A DNA stretch of 64,000 nucleotides, taken from positions 1 through 64,000 of the forward strand of contig NZ_JACRSU010000001.1 of assembly GCF_014384785.1 (NCBI RefSeq), read 5' to 3'. Position 1 is the stretch's first letter. Every line of letters begins with the position of its first letter. The stretch is from Congzhengia minquanensis (GTDB taxonomy: Bacteria > Bacillota > Clostridia > UBA1381 > UBA9506). This document shows, in pieces, positions 62,161 to 64,000 of this stretch. A program made the translations under genes and the position numbers. The notes beneath the pieces were generated by a model. That model searched no databases. It worked only from the letters and a program-made list of their open reading frames with translations, and had not been told where the DNA came from.

Positions 62161-63390
62161 CTACTTCTCTCTATGTAAGCTGACATCAATCATGTCAACA
62201 ACTTTTTTCATCTGTACGTTACTGGCCTTATGATCGAGCACATACATTTGTGCCTTTTTTCCAATCATATTCAATTCTTTTTGCTCCATCTTCATTACCA
62301 TGGGCAAAGCCTTCTTAAAAGAATCTGTTTGAAATCTTTCCGGCGTAAGAAGATAATCCGCATAAATTGGATCCATTCCGGGCAAAAGATTCATAAATAC
62401 AGGTCTTCCAGACAGCATATATTCCATCGTCTTAGACGGGAATGAATATTTCGCATCTATTCCATCTACCGGACGCGGATTAACAAGTATCGTTGCTTCC
62501 CTCTGCAGCTTCAATATCTCTGGCATTTGCAGAGTTCCAAGGAATACTATGTTAGATTGTTCCTTTTCCGCTTTTTTTACTTCATCCTCCGCGTTTCCAC
62601 TACCGGCGATAATCAGTTTCCAGTCCTCACTTTCCTCACAGCAAAATGCCGATAATAACTCGCAAATTCCATATTCTCTGTGCAATGAACCTGTATATAC
62701 CATCGTTTTACCGCTGTTCTCAATAGCATCCTCAAATTTATTCTTCACAGAATACAATCCATCTATCACACAGTAGGGTTTCCGTCCAACTTTCAACATA
62801 TCTTTCATCTGTTCCGTTAACAATACAAAGGAATCAGCTGCCGACAAATAAAAGTCCAAATGTTTAAGATTATAAGCTATTGTTAACTTGCTGTATAAAT
62901 CCTTTCGTTCTCCATAATGAGCCAAAAGGCTTGGAATATCAGGGACTATCAAACACGCATGAAATGAAAATCCTCTTTTTTTTAATTTATATACTGCGCT
63001 CATCATTGGATAACTCAAAGTATAAATAAAGACTATCTTCCTTTTCTCATCGTAATTTTTCACTAGCCATCGTTTTAAACATGCATAAAACTGTCTAGCC
63101 TGATCAAATTGCCGTATGCCACGTATATTAATGAAACCCAGTCCAATATCGTTTGCCCCATTACAGTGTCTCCATGAGAAACTTTTCACTTTTTTGTATT
63201 CATACTTAGGATATGTCGGAAGAAAATACGCACTTATCAAATCTACCGGACATTTTAAATTGCTTTCCAAACCTTCTATCATGTTCCACTGATGCAGATT
63301 CGCCGCAAACGATAGCTTTCCATGGCTATATTGGAATAGTTCGACCTGTATTTCCTTAGGATATAAACCTCCCAAAAAGATACATTTCAT
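62161..63390 (-). CDS. glycosyltransferase, GT-B fold
   Basis: 409 residues. The C-terminal donor domain has MVYTGSLHREYGICELLSAF, LIIAGSGNAEDEVKKAEKE, and SFPSKTMEYMLSGRPVFMN in place of the E-x7-E motif, seen in several capsule transferases. The N-terminal half is less typical. The ATG at 63390 is chosen because GAGAGG lies about 8 bases upstream. It follows a GT2 gene by 15 bases. Confidence 0.82.
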   Translation of the reverse strand: MKCIFLGGLYPKEIQVELFQYSHGKLSFAANLHQWNMIEGLESNLKCPVDLISAYFLPTYPKYEYKKVKSFSWRHCNGANDIGLGFINIRGIRQFDQARQFYACLKRWLVKNYDEKRKIVFIYTLSYPMMSAVYKLKKRGFSFHACLIVPDIPSLLAHYGERKDLYSKLTIAYNLKHLDFYLSAADSFVLLTEQMKDMLKVGRKPYCVIDGLYSVKNKFEDAIENSGKTMVYTGSLHREYGICELLSAFCCEESEDWKLIIAGSGNAEDEVKKAEKEQSNIVFLGTLQMPEILKLQREATILVNPRPVDGIDAKYSFPSKTMEYMLSGRPVFMNLLPGMDPIYADYLLTPERFQTDSFKKALPMVMKMEQKELNMIGKKAQMYVLDHKASNVQMKKVVDMIDVSLHREK

Positions 63391-63405
63391 TAGAACACCT
63401 CTCAA

Positions 63406-64000
63406 CTATCTTGTCGTCATTTTCTTATGCAACATCACATATAATCGTATCATAATGAACAGGCGATACTTTACACAGAAAAGAAAAACTTTTTTTGATC
63501 TGCTTAAAATTTTTCTTCCATTTGACTGATACCAATCCGGATAATTCCTTTCATACTCATCAATATATTTTCTTAATTCTCCATTAGCAGCCCTATTTTC
63601 TGTGAGCAGCAGCACCCCTCCATAAAGCAATAATCTGATAGAAGAAATCTGTATTGCAAAATGAAGAGATTTATCTGTATTCTTATAGAGATATGCATAC
63701 ACCTCTGGAAAAACATTTTCTTTGATTCCGTTATGCGATAATGACCCTGCCCTTTGATGAATAAAATATAAGGGTTCCTTGACATACTCAATCACGATAC
63801 CAGGTGTATGCGAAAAAAGCATCGTATAAAAAGCAAAATCTTCGGCTCTCATAAAATGCGGAAAGTAAATAGCATTATCACAGATTGCTGTTCGCTTAAC
63901 ACATTTTCTGATACCCGGTATGCTAAATGCGATAGCCTCTTCTGCTGTAATCTTTCCAGCACCTTTTCCATACATTGAAGATGCCCGCTGTACAACCTTA
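63406..64000 (-). CDS. glycosyltransferase family 2-like, C-terminal part (start outside window)
   Basis: The frame is open to the right edge, so the N-terminus lies outside. At least 197 residues remain, including IPGIRKCVKRTAICDNAIYF and FMRAEDFAFYTMLFSHT, typical of the region after the D-x-D in GT2 capsule enzymes. The end is basic and helical (KKVFLFCVKYRLFIMIRLYVML). It is the most upstream gene of cluster 2 visible here. Confidence 0.75.
   Translation of the reverse strand, partial: KVVQRASSMYGKGAGKITAEEAIAFSIPGIRKCVKRTAICDNAIYFPHFMRAEDFAFYTMLFSHTPGIVIEYVKEPLYFIHQRAGSLSHNGIKENVFPEVYAYLYKNTDKSLHFAIQISSIRLLLYGGVLLLTENRAANGELRKYIDEYERNYPDWYQSNGRKILSRSKKVFLFCVKYRLFIMIRLYVMLHKKMTTR

Overview
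The window looks like a chromosomal segment of a low-GC, Gram-positive, probably spore-forming member of the Clostridia (Bacillota). The evidence is the WalRK/YycI system, pstSCAB-phoU, ispE of the MEP pathway, a DacF-type D,D-carboxypeptidase, a LysM-GH18 SleL/YaaH-type spore cortex hydrolase, and consensus sigma-A promoters (TTGACA-17-TATAAT) with strong AGGAGG ribosome sites. I cannot name the genus from sequence alone.

Layout. (1) 1-2.7 kb is a gene graveyard. It holds two displaced Rhs toxin tips with their immunity genes, then a response regulator, histidine kinase and FtsX permease collapsed into one short stretch by deletions. (2) 2.8-4.9 kb holds a 43-aa ORF, an XRE regulator behind nested inverted repeats, and a CorC/CNNM-type membrane protein. 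The CorC gene is preceded by a promoter, a 29-codon acidic leader ORF and a terminator hairpin whose 5' arm lies inside the leader. (3) 4.97-19.5 kb is surface-polysaccharide cluster 1: thirteen minus-strand genes behind one consensus promoter at 19.55-19.58 kb. It has two nucleotide-sugar dehydrogenases, four or five glycosyltransferases, Wzx, Wzy, two acyltransferases, a YdjC-type deacetylase and an asparagine-synthetase-like enzyme. (4) 19.6-34.99 kb is housekeeping: L,D-transpeptidase, tRNA-Pro, gap, a cyclophilin lipoprotein, ispE, obg, yycI, walK, walR, a nitroreductase, dacF, a LexA/S24-like regulator and a large secreted protein. (5) 35.3-47.6 kb has pstSCAB-phoU, an HD hydrolase, a D-2-hydroxyacid dehydrogenase, a PHP phosphoesterase, an alginate-lyase-family protein, a ferredoxin-type aldo/keto reductase, a diguanylate cyclase, four tRNAs and the spore hydrolase. 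(6) 47.7-64 kb is polysaccharide cluster 2, on the minus strand and entering from beyond the right edge. It contains the UDP-N-acetyl-L-fucosamine genes fnlA/fnlB/fnlC, Wzx, Wzy and many glycosyltransferases. It is mosaic and damaged: a truncated second fnlC, a broken PIN gene, a broken acyltransferase-3 gene and a broken glycosyltransferase with a 12-base homopolymer.

Working together. The two polysaccharide clusters each carry their own flippase and polymerase, so each looks designed for a separate repeat unit. Cluster 1 probably makes a uronic-acid-containing, perhaps amidated or deacetylated glycan. Cluster 2 makes an FucNAc-containing one. The wall-homeostasis genes (walRK-yycI, dacF, L,D-transpeptidase) and the phosphate operon are conventional.

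The strongest candidate for something not previously described is the corC leader at 4721-4905. Its layout suggests a translation-coupled attenuator in which an acidic N-terminal leader peptide could sense Mg2+ through ribosome stability. That function is inference from layout and from known E. coli mgtL biology.
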